A DNA stretch of 64,000 nt, from the NCBI RefSeq assembly GCF_021412625.1, contig NZ_JAKCFI010000015.1, forward strand, positions 124,001 through 188,000, written 5' to 3'. Source of the stretch: Myxococcus stipitatus (GTDB lineage Bacteria > Myxococcota > Myxococcia > Myxococcales > Myxococcaceae). Under the pieces are notes generated by a model. It was not told the DNA's origin. It did no database searches and saw only the letters and a program-made list of their open reading frames with translations. Below are positions 42,198 to 50,861 of the stretch, piece by piece. The translations under genes and the position numbers were made by a program. Numbering within the stretch: position 1 is the stretch's first letter; each line of letters opens with the position of its first letter.

Positions 42198-44159
42198 ATG
42201 TCGACGACAGACGACCGACCGAACAGGCTTCACCGCTCGCGCAAGGACTTCAGCGAGTCGGTCTGCAAGTCCCGCGGCAACCAGGTCGTCCAGCGCACCG
42301 CGCGCTCACGCGCCGCGCCGGAGCTCTTCGGCCCGGCGGAGCAGCTCCAGGCCTCGGGGTTCATCCCGGCCGCCGCCCTGGAGCCCTTCCCGGAGCCCTC
42401 TTGGCGCGCCGGCATGGGCGCCATCCCCTATGACGGGGGCACCACGTTCCGCGTCTGGGCCCCCCACGCGCAGCGCGTCCAGGTGGTGGGCGACTTCAGC
42501 CACTGGCACGCGGTGGAGCTGGCGCGAGAGCCGTCCGGCAACTTCTCCCGCGACATCCCGGGCGCCGGCAATGGCCAGCAGTACCAGTTCATCATCCAGG
42601 GACGCTATGGCGACTGGCGCTGGCGCAACGACCCGCGCGCCGCGGACGTCACGCACTCCACCGGCAACAGCGTCATCCTCGACCACCGCGACTTCATCTG
42701 GCGCTACGACCACGACTTCCGGATGCCGCCCCGCGACGAGCTCGTCATCTACGAGCTGCACGTGGGCACCTTCCACGACTCGCCGGGCTGGGGCCCCGGC
42801 CACTGGCTGAGCACCATCGACAAGCTCGACTACCTGAAGGACCTGGGCGTCAACGCCGTGGAGCTGATGCCCTCCGCCGAGTTCGCCGGGGACTTCTCCT
42901 GGGGCTACAACCCCACCTTCCCCTTCGCGCCGGAGAGCTCCTACGGCACGCCCAACGACCTGAAGCGCTTCGTGGACGAGGCGCACCGGCGCGGCATCGG
43001 CGTCATCATGGACGTGGTCTACAACCACCTGGGGCCCAGCGACCTGCCGCACTGGGACTTCGACGGAGAGACGTTCGGCCGGGGCGGCGTCTACTTCTAC
43101 ACGGACTGGCGCGCGAGCACGCCCTGGGGCGACACGCGCCCGGACTACGGCCGCCACGAGGTGCGCGACTACCTGCGCGACAACGCCCTGATGTGGCTGC
43201 GCGACTACCACATGGACGGGCTGCGCGTGGACGCGACGAAGGAGATTCGCACCGCCAGCGGCGTGGACAACCCGTCCGGCTGGGAGCTGCTGCGCTCCAT
43301 CTGCGAGGCGGTGAAGCGCGAGTTCCCCTGGAAGCTGCTCATCGCCGAGGACATGGCGGCCGACCCCGCCCTCACCCACCCGTCGGGCGCCGGCTTCGAC
43401 GCGCAGTGGGACGCGGCCTTCGTCCACCCGGTGCGCGCCGCCCTCATCGCCCCGTTCGACGAGTGGCGCGACCTGAACGCCGTCCGCGACGCGCTCTCGT
43501 TCCGCTACAACGGCCAGGCCACGCAGCGCGTCGTCTTCACGGAGAGCCACGACGAGGTGGCCAATGGCCGCAGCCGCCTGCCCACGGAGGTGTCGCCCTA
43601 CAACCCGGGCGACCTGCTGGCGAAGAAGAAGGCCCTGCTGGGCGCGGTGCTGACGCTGACGGCCCCCGGCATCCCCATGCTCTTCATGGGACAGGAGTTC
43701 CTGGAGGACGGCCACTTCGACGACGGCGACCCGCTCGACTGGTCCAAGGCGGGGTGGTTCTCCGGCATCCTCCAGGCGCACCGCGACCTCATCCGCCTGC
43801 GGCGCAACTGGCACGACACCACCGCGGGCCTGCGCGGCGAACACGTCCACGTCTTCCACCTCAACCACCAGGACAAGGTGCTCGCCTTCCACCGCTGGCA
43901 ACACGGCGGCCCGGGTGACGACGTGGTCGTGGTGGTCAACCTGGGCCACCGGGGCTTCACGGACTACGGCCTGGGGCTGCCCTCGGACGGCCCCTGGCGC
44001 GTGCGCTTCAACGGCGACTGGCGCGGCTACTCGCCCGACTTCGGGGACACCTGCGTCCAGGACGTCTGGGGGAGCTGGGGCGGCCAGGACGGCATGCCCG
44101 CCCGGGGCGCGCTCTCGCTCGGGGCCTACAGCGCGGTCATCCTCTCCAAGGACCGCTGA
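42198..44159 (+). CDS. GH13 alpha-glucan branching-enzyme-like glycoside hydrolase
   Basis: 653 aa from ATG 42198, with GGGGGGA well placed upstream. Residues ~75-160 are a CBM48/isoamylase-N-like domain (GGTTFRVWAPHAQRVQVVGD, GDWRWRNDPRAADV). The GH13 catalytic barrel spans ~175-560: YELHVGTFHDSPGWGPGHWL, GVIMDVVYNHLGPSDLPHWD, HMDGLRVDATKEI (nucleophile Asp), WKLLIAEDMA (acid/base Glu) and VVFTESHDEVANG (transition-state His-Asp). C-terminal beta domain ~570-653. Closest in style to glycogen branching enzyme (alpha-1,4 to alpha-1,6 transfer); a maltooligosyl-trehalose trehalohydrolase activity cannot be excluded. The first ~70 residues are a basic extension of unknown role. Confidence 0.85.
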   Translation: MSTTDDRPNRLHRSRKDFSESVCKSRGNQVVQRTARSRAAPELFGPAEQLQASGFIPAAALEPFPEPSWRAGMGAIPYDGGTTFRVWAPHAQRVQVVGDFSHWHAVELAREPSGNFSRDIPGAGNGQQYQFIIQGRYGDWRWRNDPRAADVTHSTGNSVILDHRDFIWRYDHDFRMPPRDELVIYELHVGTFHDSPGWGPGHWLSTIDKLDYLKDLGVNAVELMPSAEFAGDFSWGYNPTFPFAPESSYGTPNDLKRFVDEAHRRGIGVIMDVVYNHLGPSDLPHWDFDGETFGRGGVYFYTDWRASTPWGDTRPDYGRHEVRDYLRDNALMWLRDYHMDGLRVDATKEIRTASGVDNPSGWELLRSICEAVKREFPWKLLIAEDMAADPALTHPSGAGFDAQWDAAFVHPVRAALIAPFDEWRDLNAVRDALSFRYNGQATQRVVFTESHDEVANGRSRLPTEVSPYNPGDLLAKKKALLGAVLTLTAPGIPMLFMGQEFLEDGHFDDGDPLDWSKAGWFSGILQAHRDLIRLRRNWHDTTAGLRGEHVHVFHLNHQDKVLAFHRWQHGGPGDDVVVVVNLGHRGFTDYGLGLPSDGPWRVRFNGDWRGYSPDFGDTCVQDVWGSWGGQDGMPARGALSLGAYSAVILSKDR

Positions 44160-44215
44160 GCGGACGCGTCCAAACCCGTGCGAGCCCGGCCCTGGCTGAT
44201 TAGGCTCCGGGCCCC

Positions 44216-45211
44216 ATGCACTTCCGCCACCTCGGTCGCAGCGGTCTGGTCGTCAGCGAGATCTCCTTCGGCAACTGGCTCACCCACGGCTCCCAGGTGG
44301 AGGAGGAGGCCGCGCTCGCGTGCGTGAAGGCCGCGCTGGACGTGGGCATCACCACCTTCGACACCGCGGACGTGTACGCGGGCACCAAGGCGGAGGCCGT
44401 GCTGGGCCGCGCGCTCAAGGGGCAGCGCCGCGCGGGCTACGAGCTGTTCACCAAGGTGTTCTGGCCCACCGGCCCCGGCCGCAACGACTGGGGCCTGTCG
44501 CGCAAGCACGTCATGGAGTCCATCGACGGCTCGCTCGCGCGCCTGCAGACGGACTACGTGGACCTGTACCAGGCGCACCGCTTCGACACCGCGACGCCGC
44601 TGGAGGAGACGATGCTGGCCTTCGCGGACATCGTCCGTCAGGGCAAGGCGCTCTACATCGGCGTCTCCGAGTGGACCGCGGAGCAGATCCGCCAGGGCGC
44701 CGCGCTGGCGCGCGAGCTGCGCGTGCCGTTCATCTCCAGCCAGCCGCAGTACTCCATGCTCTGGCGCGTCCCGGAGGCGCAGGTCATCCCCGCCTCCGTC
44801 GAGGAGGGCCTGGGGCAGATCGTCTGGTCGCCCATGGCCATGGGCGTGCTCACCGGGAAGTACCTCCCGGGGCAGCCGCCCCCCGCCGGCAGCCGCGCCA
44901 CCGACCCCAACGGCTCGCGCTTCATCGCCCGGTTCATGAAGGAGGACGTCCTCGCCCGCGTGCAGCGGCTCAAGCCGCTCGCCCAGGAGGCCGGCCTCAC
45001 CATGGCCCAGCTCGCCGTCGCGTGGGTCCTCCAGAACCAGGCCGTCTCCTCCGCCATCATCGGCGCCTCCCGCCCGGAGCAGGTCCACGACACCGTGAAG
45101 GCCGCGGGCGTGAAGCTCTCGCCGGACCTGCTGCGCCGCATCGACGACGTGCTCGGCCCCATCGTCGAGCGCGACCCCGCCCTCACCGAGACCCCCGACC
45201 GGCGCCGGTGA
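44216..45211 (+). CDS. Aldo/keto reductase (potassium-channel beta-subunit-like)
   Basis: 331 aa. NADPH-dependent reductase of carbonyl compounds. The AKR fold is clear: MHFRHLGRSGLVVSEISFGN, TTFDTADVYAGTKAEAVLGR (catalytic Asp and Tyr), FTKVFWPTG (Lys), LYQAHRFDTATPLEETMLAF (His), GKALYIGVSEWTAEQI, and the cofactor loop SSAIIGASRPEQVHDTVKA. The sequence style is that of the AKR6/7 clade (Kv-beta/YghZ), which often reduces small aldehydes such as methylglyoxal. It begins 56 nt after the branching-enzyme gene and may be read from the same transcript. Confidence 0.93.
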   Translation: MHFRHLGRSGLVVSEISFGNWLTHGSQVEEEAALACVKAALDVGITTFDTADVYAGTKAEAVLGRALKGQRRAGYELFTKVFWPTGPGRNDWGLSRKHVMESIDGSLARLQTDYVDLYQAHRFDTATPLEETMLAFADIVRQGKALYIGVSEWTAEQIRQGAALARELRVPFISSQPQYSMLWRVPEAQVIPASVEEGLGQIVWSPMAMGVLTGKYLPGQPPPAGSRATDPNGSRFIARFMKEDVLARVQRLKPLAQEAGLTMAQLAVAWVLQNQAVSSAIIGASRPEQVHDTVKAAGVKLSPDLLRRIDDVLGPIVERDPALTETPDRRR

Positions 45212-45422
45212 ACCCGGGCGCCCCGTGCGGGCGAGCCCCGGGGCCCGAAGGGAGACTGACGGGCCGGAACGCTTCGTGTTTCCGCCCGGCGCCCGAGGGC
45301 TCGGGGAGCCGACAAACCGGCCGTTCCATTTGACTTTCAGAGCGGACGGAACAAGAGATGGGCGCGCGAGTTGGCCACCGGGTTACGCAACCCGTCACCT
45401 ACTTCCACCCAGGCTTCCCTTC

Positions 45423-46133
45423 ATGACGCTCTCCCTTCTCCTGGCCCAGGCAGGGCAACCCGAGCTCGGATGGCTGAGCAGCAAGTTGCTCGGCGTGACG
45501 CTCACCTCCGCCGAGTGGGTGCTCTGGATTCTGGTCGTCCTCTCGGTGCTCTCCATCGCCATCATGCTGGAGCGCGCGGTGTACTTCGCCCGCCACCGGC
45601 TGCCGGACTCGGAGGCCCTGGCGGTGCGGCTGGCGCGGGGTGACTTCGAGGCGGGCCGCAAGGCGGTGGAGGGCCGCACGGGCATGGAGGCCGCGGTCAT
45701 CCGCGAGGCGCTCGCCTCCTCCGCGCAGGGCGCGGACACCGTGGAGCAGGTGATTGCCTCCACCATGGCGCGCGAGCGCCCCCAGTACGAGCGCTTCCTG
45801 TCGTTCCTGGGCACGCTGGGCAACAACGCGCCGTTCATCGGCCTGTTCGGCACGGTGCTCGGCATCATCAAGGCCTTCCACGACCTGGGCGCCGCCAACG
45901 TGAAGGGCGCGGCCATCCAGCAGACCGTCATGGCCGGCATCTCCGAGGCGCTCGTCGCCACGGCCGTGGGTCTCGCGGTGGCCATCCCCGCCGTGGTGGC
46001 GTTCAACATCTTCAACCGCCAGCTCAAGACGCTCACCAGCCGCGCCAACGCGCTGGGGTACGCGCTGGTGGGCAGCATGCGCGCCGAGGGCCGGACGTCC
46101 GAGTCCGCGCCGCGCGCCGCGGAGGGCCGCTAG
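45423..46133 (+). CDS. exbB: MotA/TolQ/ExbB-type proton-channel protein
   Basis: 236 aa from ATG 45423 (MTLSLLLAQAGQPELGWLSS). Three membrane helices: WVLWILVVLSVLSIAIMLER, then a pair around NAPFIGLFGTVLGIIKAFHD and EALVATAVGLAVAIPAVVAF. These contain the conserved GLFGTVLGI and the A-T-A-x-G-L-x-V-A-I-P motif of ExbB/TolQ. With ExbD it forms the proton-driven motor that energises TonB. First gene of exbB-exbD-tonB; the spacing to exbD is 3 nt. The 210-nt upstream gap contains a TTGACT element and a 6-bp hairpin at 45379-45394, possible promoter and regulatory parts. Confidence 0.92.
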   Translation: MTLSLLLAQAGQPELGWLSSKLLGVTLTSAEWVLWILVVLSVLSIAIMLERAVYFARHRLPDSEALAVRLARGDFEAGRKAVEGRTGMEAAVIREALASSAQGADTVEQVIASTMARERPQYERFLSFLGTLGNNAPFIGLFGTVLGIIKAFHDLGAANVKGAAIQQTVMAGISEALVATAVGLAVAIPAVVAFNIFNRQLKTLTSRANALGYALVGSMRAEGRTSESAPRAAEGR

Positions 46134-46136
46134 CCC

Positions 46137-46574
46137 ATGGCCGGAGGCGCCCAGCAGGACAACGAAGAGGAAATCACCGGCATCAACGTCACGCCGCTGG
46201 TGGACATCGTGCTGGTGCTGCTCATCATCTTCATGGTGACGGCCAACTTCATCGTCCGAGAGACGGTGGAGGTGGACCTGCCTCGCGCGGCCAACGGCGG
46301 CGAGACGGTGCAGGGCCTGGTCAACGTGGTGCTCGACAAGCAGGGCAAGCTCTACTTCGACGGCGCCGAGGTCAGCGAGATGGACCTGTCGCGCAAGGTG
46401 GCGGAGGCGGTGGCCAAGGACAAGGACACCCGCGCCATCATCAGCGCCGACCAGACCATCGCGTATGGCCAGGTGATGCGGCTCATCGACACGGTGAAGG
46501 GCCAGGGCATCGCGAAGTTCGCGCTCAACATCGAGAAGGACGCGGCCCCGGCGGCCGTGCCCTCCACGCCCTAG
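46137..46574 (+). CDS. exbD: ExbD/TolR-type proton-channel protein
   Basis: 145 aa. A short cytoplasmic N-terminus (EEEITGINVTPLVDIVLVLL) leads into the single membrane helix with the proton-carrying Asp (Asp23 in LVDIVLVLLIIFMV). The periplasmic domain follows (residues ~45-135: VQGLVNVVLDKQGKLYFDGA, DTRAIISADQTIAYGQVMRL). It is the partner of the ExbB protein encoded 3 nt upstream; together they harness proton flow for the TonB protein encoded next. TolR-type and ExbD-type cannot be separated by sequence alone, but the tonB neighbour favours ExbD. Confidence 0.93.
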   Translation: MAGGAQQDNEEEITGINVTPLVDIVLVLLIIFMVTANFIVRETVEVDLPRAANGGETVQGLVNVVLDKQGKLYFDGAEVSEMDLSRKVAEAVAKDKDTRAIISADQTIAYGQVMRLIDTVKGQGIAKFALNIEKDAAPAAVPSTP

Positions 46575-46595
46575 CGGGACGCGAGGCATCCGGGC

Positions 46596-47396
46596 ATGAG
46601 CCAGGCGGTCGTCGATGACAGGGCCCTGCTCCCGCGCCGCGAGCGCACGCTCGGGGTGGTGGGCCTCTTCCTGCTCGCGTCGCTCGCGCTGCATGGCGTG
46701 GGCTTCTGGTACCTGAGCCACGTCGCCGAGCGGCCGCGCCCCGTCGCCCAGCGCCCGGTGGAGCTGGTCATGGTGGAGGTCCAGAAGCCGCCCCCGCCCC
46801 CGCCTCCCGAGGAGAAGAAGGAGGAGCCCAAGCCGCCCCCGCCCAAGCCCAAGCCAGTGAAGCCCCCGCCGGTGAAGGTGGCCGAGGCCCCCAAGCCCCA
46901 GCCGCCTCCGCCCGAGCAGGCCCCGCCGCCCCCCAACGAGCCGCCGCCCACGCCCCAGGCCAAGCCGCCGCCGCTCGTGGTGGGCATGACGATGTCGTCC
47001 ACCACCAGCGCCGGCAGCTTCGCCGCGCCCGTGGGCAACACGTCCTACGGCAAGGTGGACGGCACCGCGAAGGACCCCAAGGACGTGAAGGCGTACTCCG
47101 CGCCGAAGTACACGCCCATCTACCAGGTCGACTCCGAACCCTCCGTCGCCTCCGAGGTGAAGATTCCCTACCCGGAGGAGGCCCGGCGCGCCGGCATCGA
47201 GGGCACCGTGACGATGTCCATCACCATCGACCACGAGGGCCGCGTCGTCGCCGTGAAGGTGCTCTCGGGCCCCGGCTACGGCCTCAACGAGGCGGCGCGC
47301 GACGCCATCAAGCGCTTCCGCTTCAAGCCCGCCATCAAGGGCGGCGAACCCGTCTCCACGGAGATGAAGTACTCGTACACCTTCCTGCTGGATTGA
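46596..47396 (+). CDS. tonB: TonB energy-transducing protein
   Basis: 266 aa. N-terminal signal anchor (LGVVGLFLLASLALHGVGFW, with the His of the S/H-x3-H motif), a Pro-Lys-Glu-rich periplasm-spanning region (~62-130), a linker (~130-185), and the C-terminal TonB domain (~188-266: IPYPEEARRAGIEGTVTMSI, LNEAARDAIKRFRFKPAIKG). It transmits ExbB/ExbD energy to outer-membrane receptors. A large TonB-dependent receptor is encoded 11 kb away at 58684-61881 and may use it. Converges with marR at 47415-47897. Confidence 0.93.
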   Translation: MSQAVVDDRALLPRRERTLGVVGLFLLASLALHGVGFWYLSHVAERPRPVAQRPVELVMVEVQKPPPPPPPEEKKEEPKPPPPKPKPVKPPPVKVAEAPKPQPPPPEQAPPPPNEPPPTPQAKPPPLVVGMTMSSTTSAGSFAAPVGNTSYGKVDGTAKDPKDVKAYSAPKYTPIYQVDSEPSVASEVKIPYPEEARRAGIEGTVTMSITIDHEGRVVAVKVLSGPGYGLNEAARDAIKRFRFKPAIKGGEPVSTEMKYSYTFLLD

Positions 47397-47414
47397 GCGC
47401 CGCGCCCGCCGGGC

Positions 47415-47897
47415 TCACTGCGACTTGAGCGCCCGGCGCATGATGTCGCGCAGCGCGCACAGGTCCGGCTCCGTCAGCGACGCGATGGACTCCGGCGGCT
47501 CCGCCAGCCGCTCCAACAGCCGCTCCCGCAGCGCCACGCCCGCCTCCGTCAGCACGAGCATCTTCACGCGCCGGTCCTGCTCGCTGCCGCGCCGCTCCAC
47601 CAGCCCGCGCGCCTCCATCCGGTCCACCAGCCCCGTCACGTTCGACGCGTCGCACGACAGGTAGTTGGCCAGCGTGCTCATCGCCAGCGGGCCCTCCCCC
47701 AGCTGCCGCACCACGTGCGCCTGCACCGGGGACAGCTCGAACTCCGCCGCCAGCGCCGGGAAGTTGCGCATGTGCGCATGCATCAGCTCGAACAGCAGCG
47801 TCCATGCCTGTTTGGACAGGGGCTCCGCCTGCTCGCCCTCCGTCCCGGAAGGCTGGGGCTTGCCACGACGCTCCACGTCTTCGCTGCTCGAGCTCAT
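47415..47897 (-). CDS. MarR-family transcriptional regulator
   Basis: 160 aa from ATG 47897 (MSSSSEDVERRGKPQPSGTE); an upstream ATG at 47924 is possible. Winged-helix core: FELSPVQAHVVRQLGEGPLA, MSTLANYLSCDASNVTGLVD, RMEARGLVERRGSEQDRRVK (wing) and LVLTEAGVALRERLLERLA. MarR dimers usually repress an adjacent divergent gene and are released by phenolic or lipophilic ligands or oxidation. The divergent neighbour is a TolC-family efflux gene, a classic pairing. A TTGA-N5-TCAA palindrome at 47933-47945, 36 nt before the start, is a candidate operator. Confidence 0.93.
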   Translation of the reverse strand: MSSSSEDVERRGKPQPSGTEGEQAEPLSKQAWTLLFELMHAHMRNFPALAAEFELSPVQAHVVRQLGEGPLAMSTLANYLSCDASNVTGLVDRMEARGLVERRGSEQDRRVKMLVLTEAGVALRERLLERLAEPPESIASLTEPDLCALRDIMRRALKSQ

Positions 47898-47932
47898 ACC
47901 CCCATGGTAATTCGCCCTGACCACCTAAACAA

Positions 47933-47945
47933 TTGACTTCATCAA
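47933..47945. promoter_or_regulatory. Candidate MarR operator overlapping a promoter
   Basis: The palindrome TTGACTTCATCAA lies in an AT-rich patch between marR and the TolC-family gene. On the plus strand TTGACT can serve as -35, with TACTAC at 47957-47962 as a -10 after an 18-nt spacer. Position and symmetry suit autoregulation and control of the efflux gene; unproven. Confidence 0.5.
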
Positions 47946-47962
47946 CTATTGATGGCTACTAC

Positions 47963-48175
47963 ATTCCGGAGCTTCCAAAATGGAACGCCATGGCCTATGT
48001 GGGGCCCGACCGAACGACAGGAGCTTCGGAAAAAGCCATGCGGCGGTGGATGCCCTTCATAAGAGCCGAGCCCACGGATGGCGCAGGAATCCTGTCGTTC
48101 TTGACGCACCCTGACCCCAAGTCAGGTCGCGCGCACGCGAGTCACAACCCGTAGCACGTCCATCATGGACACAAA
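47963..48175. other. Intergenic leader between marR and the TolC-family gene
   Basis: The full gap between the two divergent genes is about 320 bases. Apart from the operator-like patch and the palindrome before the start, it holds a small hairpin (CCTGAC 48110-48115 with GTCAGG 48121-48126) and no convincing gene. The short open frames there lack coding bias. It probably forms a long 5' leader for the efflux gene. Confidence 0.45.
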
Positions 48176-48197
48176 GGGCTCGCGCCGGCGCGAGCCC
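48176..48197 (+). promoter_or_regulatory. 22-bp perfect palindrome next to the TolC-family ribosome site
   Basis: The sequence is self-complementary over 22 bases; as RNA it folds into a 9-bp stem (GGGCTCGCG/CGCGAGCCC) with a CCGG tetraloop. It ends 2 nt before the GAGGAGG ribosome site (48199-48205) of the gene at 48217. Either a protein-binding site or a leader hairpin affecting translation. Confidence 0.45.
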
Positions 48198-48216
48198 CGA
48201 GGAGGCAGAGGCGGTT

Positions 48217-49638
48217 ATGAGCTCACTTCTGGCGTTGACCCTGGCGGCCACCCTGGCCGCGGCATCGCCCCCGGTGCTGACACTCGAGGACGCCCTGGTT
48301 CGAGCCCGTAAGGAGAACCTGGACCTGAAGGCGGCGCAGGCGCGACTGGCGCAGGCAGACACCGCGTCCCGCAAGGCGTGGAGCGGCTACCTGCCCAACA
48401 TCACCGTCAGCGGCGCCATCATCCGCAACTCCGACGCGGCCATCATCCCCGCCGGCACGCTGGCCCCGGTGGACGTGGTCATCCAGCCGCTGGTGCAGCG
48501 GCAGCTCCAGGTCGAAGCGCGCCAGGCCATCATCGCCCCGCAGCTGTGGGCCAGCATCCAGGCCGCGTACCAGAGCGAGAAGGTCGCCGCGTACAACGTG
48601 GAGCAGGCGCGGCGCGAAATCCTCTTCGGCGTGGCGCAGGCGTACTACGGCGCGGCGGCGCAGGCCCAGGCGGTGGTGGTGCAGGAGCGGCTGGTGGAGC
48701 TCAACTCCGCCCGCGCCAAGGACACCAAGGTGCGCTTCGACGCGGGGACGGTGACGCGCGTGGCGCTCCTGCGCGCCGAGCAGGACCTGTCGCGCGCCGA
48801 GCAGGACCTCATCCGCGCGAAGAACGCGCTGGCGTCCGCGAAGCTGGTGCTGGCCACGCTGCTGGCGCTGGACAACGCGGAGTTCGAGATCACCAACCCG
48901 CCCGAGCCGCAGGTGCCGGTGAAGACGGAGGCGGACGTGCTGGTGCAGCGCGCGCTGGAGAACCGCGCGGACGTGGCGGCCTCCCGCGAGGCGGTGGAGC
49001 TGGCGAAGACGAACAAGCGCGGCGTGTGGTTCAGCTACCTGCCCACGCTGGGCGTGACGGGCACCTACCGCGCGGCCAACGCCGCGGGCTTCACGGGCCA
49101 GTCGGACCTGTGGCTCGTCACCTTCGGCGCCAGCTGGACGCTGTGGGACGGCGGCCTGCGCGAGGCCAACCTCTCCGAGGCGTCCGCGCGCATCGTCGAG
49201 GCCCAGGCCACCGCGCGCAAGTCGGAGCTGACGACGCGCGAGGAAGTGAAGCGCTCGCAGCTGGACCTGGAGAGCGCCCTGGCCAACCGCCTCAAGGCGG
49301 AGCAGACGGTGGAGCTGGCGCGTGAGTCGAACCGGCTCACGGACGTCTCCTTCAAGGCGGGCGTGGCCACCTACCTCGAGGTCGCCGACGCGAACACCGC
49401 GCTGACCAACGCCGAAATCGGCCTGGTGAGCGAGCGGCTCCAGGCGAGCATCGCCGCCCTGCGCCTGCTGCGCTCGGTGGGCGCCTTCGAGGCGCGTCCG
49501 CTGGACTCGGACCTGAAGGACCCGAACGTGACGCCGCCCACCATCCAGCCGCTGCCGGCCGCGACGGAGGGCGCGCAGCAGCCGGCGGCTCCCGCGCAGG
49601 AGCAGGCTCCGGAGCAGCAGCCCGCTCCCCAGCAGTAG
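48217..49638 (+). CDS. TolC-family outer-membrane efflux protein
   Basis: 473 aa. Signal peptide MSSLLALTLAATLAAASPPV; then the duplicated TolC repeats with the typical start LTLEDALVRARKENLDLKAA (residues ~22-41), GYLPNITVSGAIIR, and the second repeat EADVLVQRALENRADVAASR (~245) with TLGVTGTYRAANAAGFTGQS. Long amphipathic helices end each half (KVRFDAGTVTRVALLRAEQD and ESNRLTDVSFKAGVATYLEV). Forms the trimeric outer-membrane exit duct of efflux or type I secretion. No inner-membrane pump or adaptor is adjacent, so it must work with partners encoded elsewhere. The last ~35 residues are an Ala/Pro/Gln-rich tail. Probably controlled by the divergent MarR regulator. Confidence 0.92.
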   Translation: MSSLLALTLAATLAAASPPVLTLEDALVRARKENLDLKAAQARLAQADTASRKAWSGYLPNITVSGAIIRNSDAAIIPAGTLAPVDVVIQPLVQRQLQVEARQAIIAPQLWASIQAAYQSEKVAAYNVEQARREILFGVAQAYYGAAAQAQAVVVQERLVELNSARAKDTKVRFDAGTVTRVALLRAEQDLSRAEQDLIRAKNALASAKLVLATLLALDNAEFEITNPPEPQVPVKTEADVLVQRALENRADVAASREAVELAKTNKRGVWFSYLPTLGVTGTYRAANAAGFTGQSDLWLVTFGASWTLWDGGLREANLSEASARIVEAQATARKSELTTREEVKRSQLDLESALANRLKAEQTVELARESNRLTDVSFKAGVATYLEVADANTALTNAEIGLVSERLQASIAALRLLRSVGAFEARPLDSDLKDPNVTPPTIQPLPAATEGAQQPAAPAQEQAPEQQPAPQQ

Positions 49639-49788
49639 CTCGCGGACCACGGGCCGTGCCCGGCGCCCTTCCTCCAGGCGTCGGGCCGGCCGCCCCTCGG
49701 CGCGCGTGTCCCCGGCGCTTGTGGACGCCGGTCACCAGCCCCACCCTCGGATGGAAGGACCGCTGAACCCCTTTCCGAGGAGGACGAC

Positions 49789-50001
49789 ATGGCCGGAGGA
49801 CAGTGGGGCAACTGCAAGGGCTGTCGCTACTTCAACAGCACCAACGCCAACCCCGGCGACAACGAGACGCAGCGCTGCAACCAGGCGGACCTGCGCGAGT
49901 TCGACCTGAAGGTGTCGGGCGCCAGCGGCTGCAACGCCTACGAGGCCCGGACGGGCGCGGGCGCCGCGCAGTACCAGGAGCCGAGCCAGCCCGCGCACTG
50001 A
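49789..50001 (+). CDS. Small Cys-motif protein (putative zinc-binding)
   Basis: 70 aa, with GAGGAGG just upstream of ATG 49789. The motif CKGCRYF (Cys9, Cys12), Cys30 and Cys48 in GASGCNAYE fits the small CxxCxYF...C...C..F modules that probably bind zinc or form redox centres. There is no signal peptide, so it should be cytoplasmic. I cannot assign a role. It is isolated: 150 nt after the TolC-family gene and convergent with the methyltransferase. Confidence 0.75.
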   Translation: MAGGQWGNCKGCRYFNSTNANPGDNETQRCNQADLREFDLKVSGASGCNAYEARTGAGAAQYQEPSQPAH

Positions 50002-50101
50002 GGACCTGGAACGGCGCGCCCCGCGTTCCCCTCGTGGAGCCAGGGCCTGGCTCCTCGAAGCCTGGCGGGCGGGGCTGTTCGTCCACGCGGTGGCCGGGGC
50101 G

Positions 50102-50737
50102 TCACCCCGCGTCGGGAGCTGGCGTCAGCCGCCCCACGCCAGGCCAGAAGCGCCCCACGCGGGACGCATAGGCGAGGTAGCTGTCGCCATGCAGGCGCAG
50201 CAGGTGTGCTTCCTCCAACCGCGCCTGGAGGGACACGAGCAGCGCGGCGTCGAACCACGCCATCACCGTCCACGCGCTCGGCGTCACCAGCACGACGCCG
50301 GTGAGCACCCACAGCATGCCGGCGAAGATGGGGTTGCGCACGACGGTGAACAGGCCGCGTGTCACCAGCGTGGTGGGCTCCCGGTCGATGCCGATGCGCC
50401 ACGACGCGCCCATCTGCGCCTGCGCGAGCAGCACGAGGCCCAGCCCCGCGCCCATCAATGACCAGCCCGCCCACCGCACCGCGTCCGGCACGGGCCACAC
50501 GCCCAGCGGCTCGCCGCCCCGGGTCGCGTACAGCGCGCTCCACGCCGTCAGGCCCACGACGAGCAGCCCCATGCCCGCGCCGACGAGGCGCTGGAACGGG
50601 TTGACCCGTTGATGCAGCACGAACGCCGAGCCTCCGGACTGGCGGCGATGCCGCAGCGTGGGGAGCACCATGGCGAACAGGAGGAAGGCGAGCGTGGCGA
50701 CCGGCAGCGCGGCGCGGTGGGAGAGCAGGGCATCCAT
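50102..50737 (-). CDS. Isoprenylcysteine-methyltransferase-like (ICMT/PEMT) membrane protein
   Basis: 211 aa from ATG 50737 (MDALLSHRAALPVATLAFLL). Five membrane segments. The C-terminal half has the SAM-binding ICMT/phospholipid methyltransferase core: WRIGIDREPTTLVTRGLFTV, VRNPIFAGMLWVLTGVVLVT, and the terminal HGDSYLAYASRVGRFWPGVG (E-x-x-x-Y region). Bacterial members methylate lipids or small isoprenoid/thiol substrates; the actual one is unknown. It follows the ECF sigma gene by 124 nt, same strand, and may be a target or part of its transcript. Confidence 0.85.
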   Translation of the reverse strand: MDALLSHRAALPVATLAFLLFAMVLPTLRHRRQSGGSAFVLHQRVNPFQRLVGAGMGLLVVGLTAWSALYATRGGEPLGVWPVPDAVRWAGWSLMGAGLGLVLLAQAQMGASWRIGIDREPTTLVTRGLFTVVRNPIFAGMLWVLTGVVLVTPSAWTVMAWFDAALLVSLQARLEEAHLLRLHGDSYLAYASRVGRFWPGVGRLTPAPDAG

Positions 50738-50861
50738 GGAGGACCTCGGAGGATGAGATGGGGCGGACGGAGCGGACTCCGGCGCCCGTGTCGCCCTGGC
50801 TGACGCCACCCCGCGCACGACATTACACCCGCGCCCCGAAACCCTCCGCGAGCCCGAACCC

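Noticed and set aside
45215..45295. A long-range inverted repeat after the aldo/keto reductase gene
   Set aside because: The arms CGGGCGCC/GGCGCCCG are 65 nt apart and expected by chance at this GC content.
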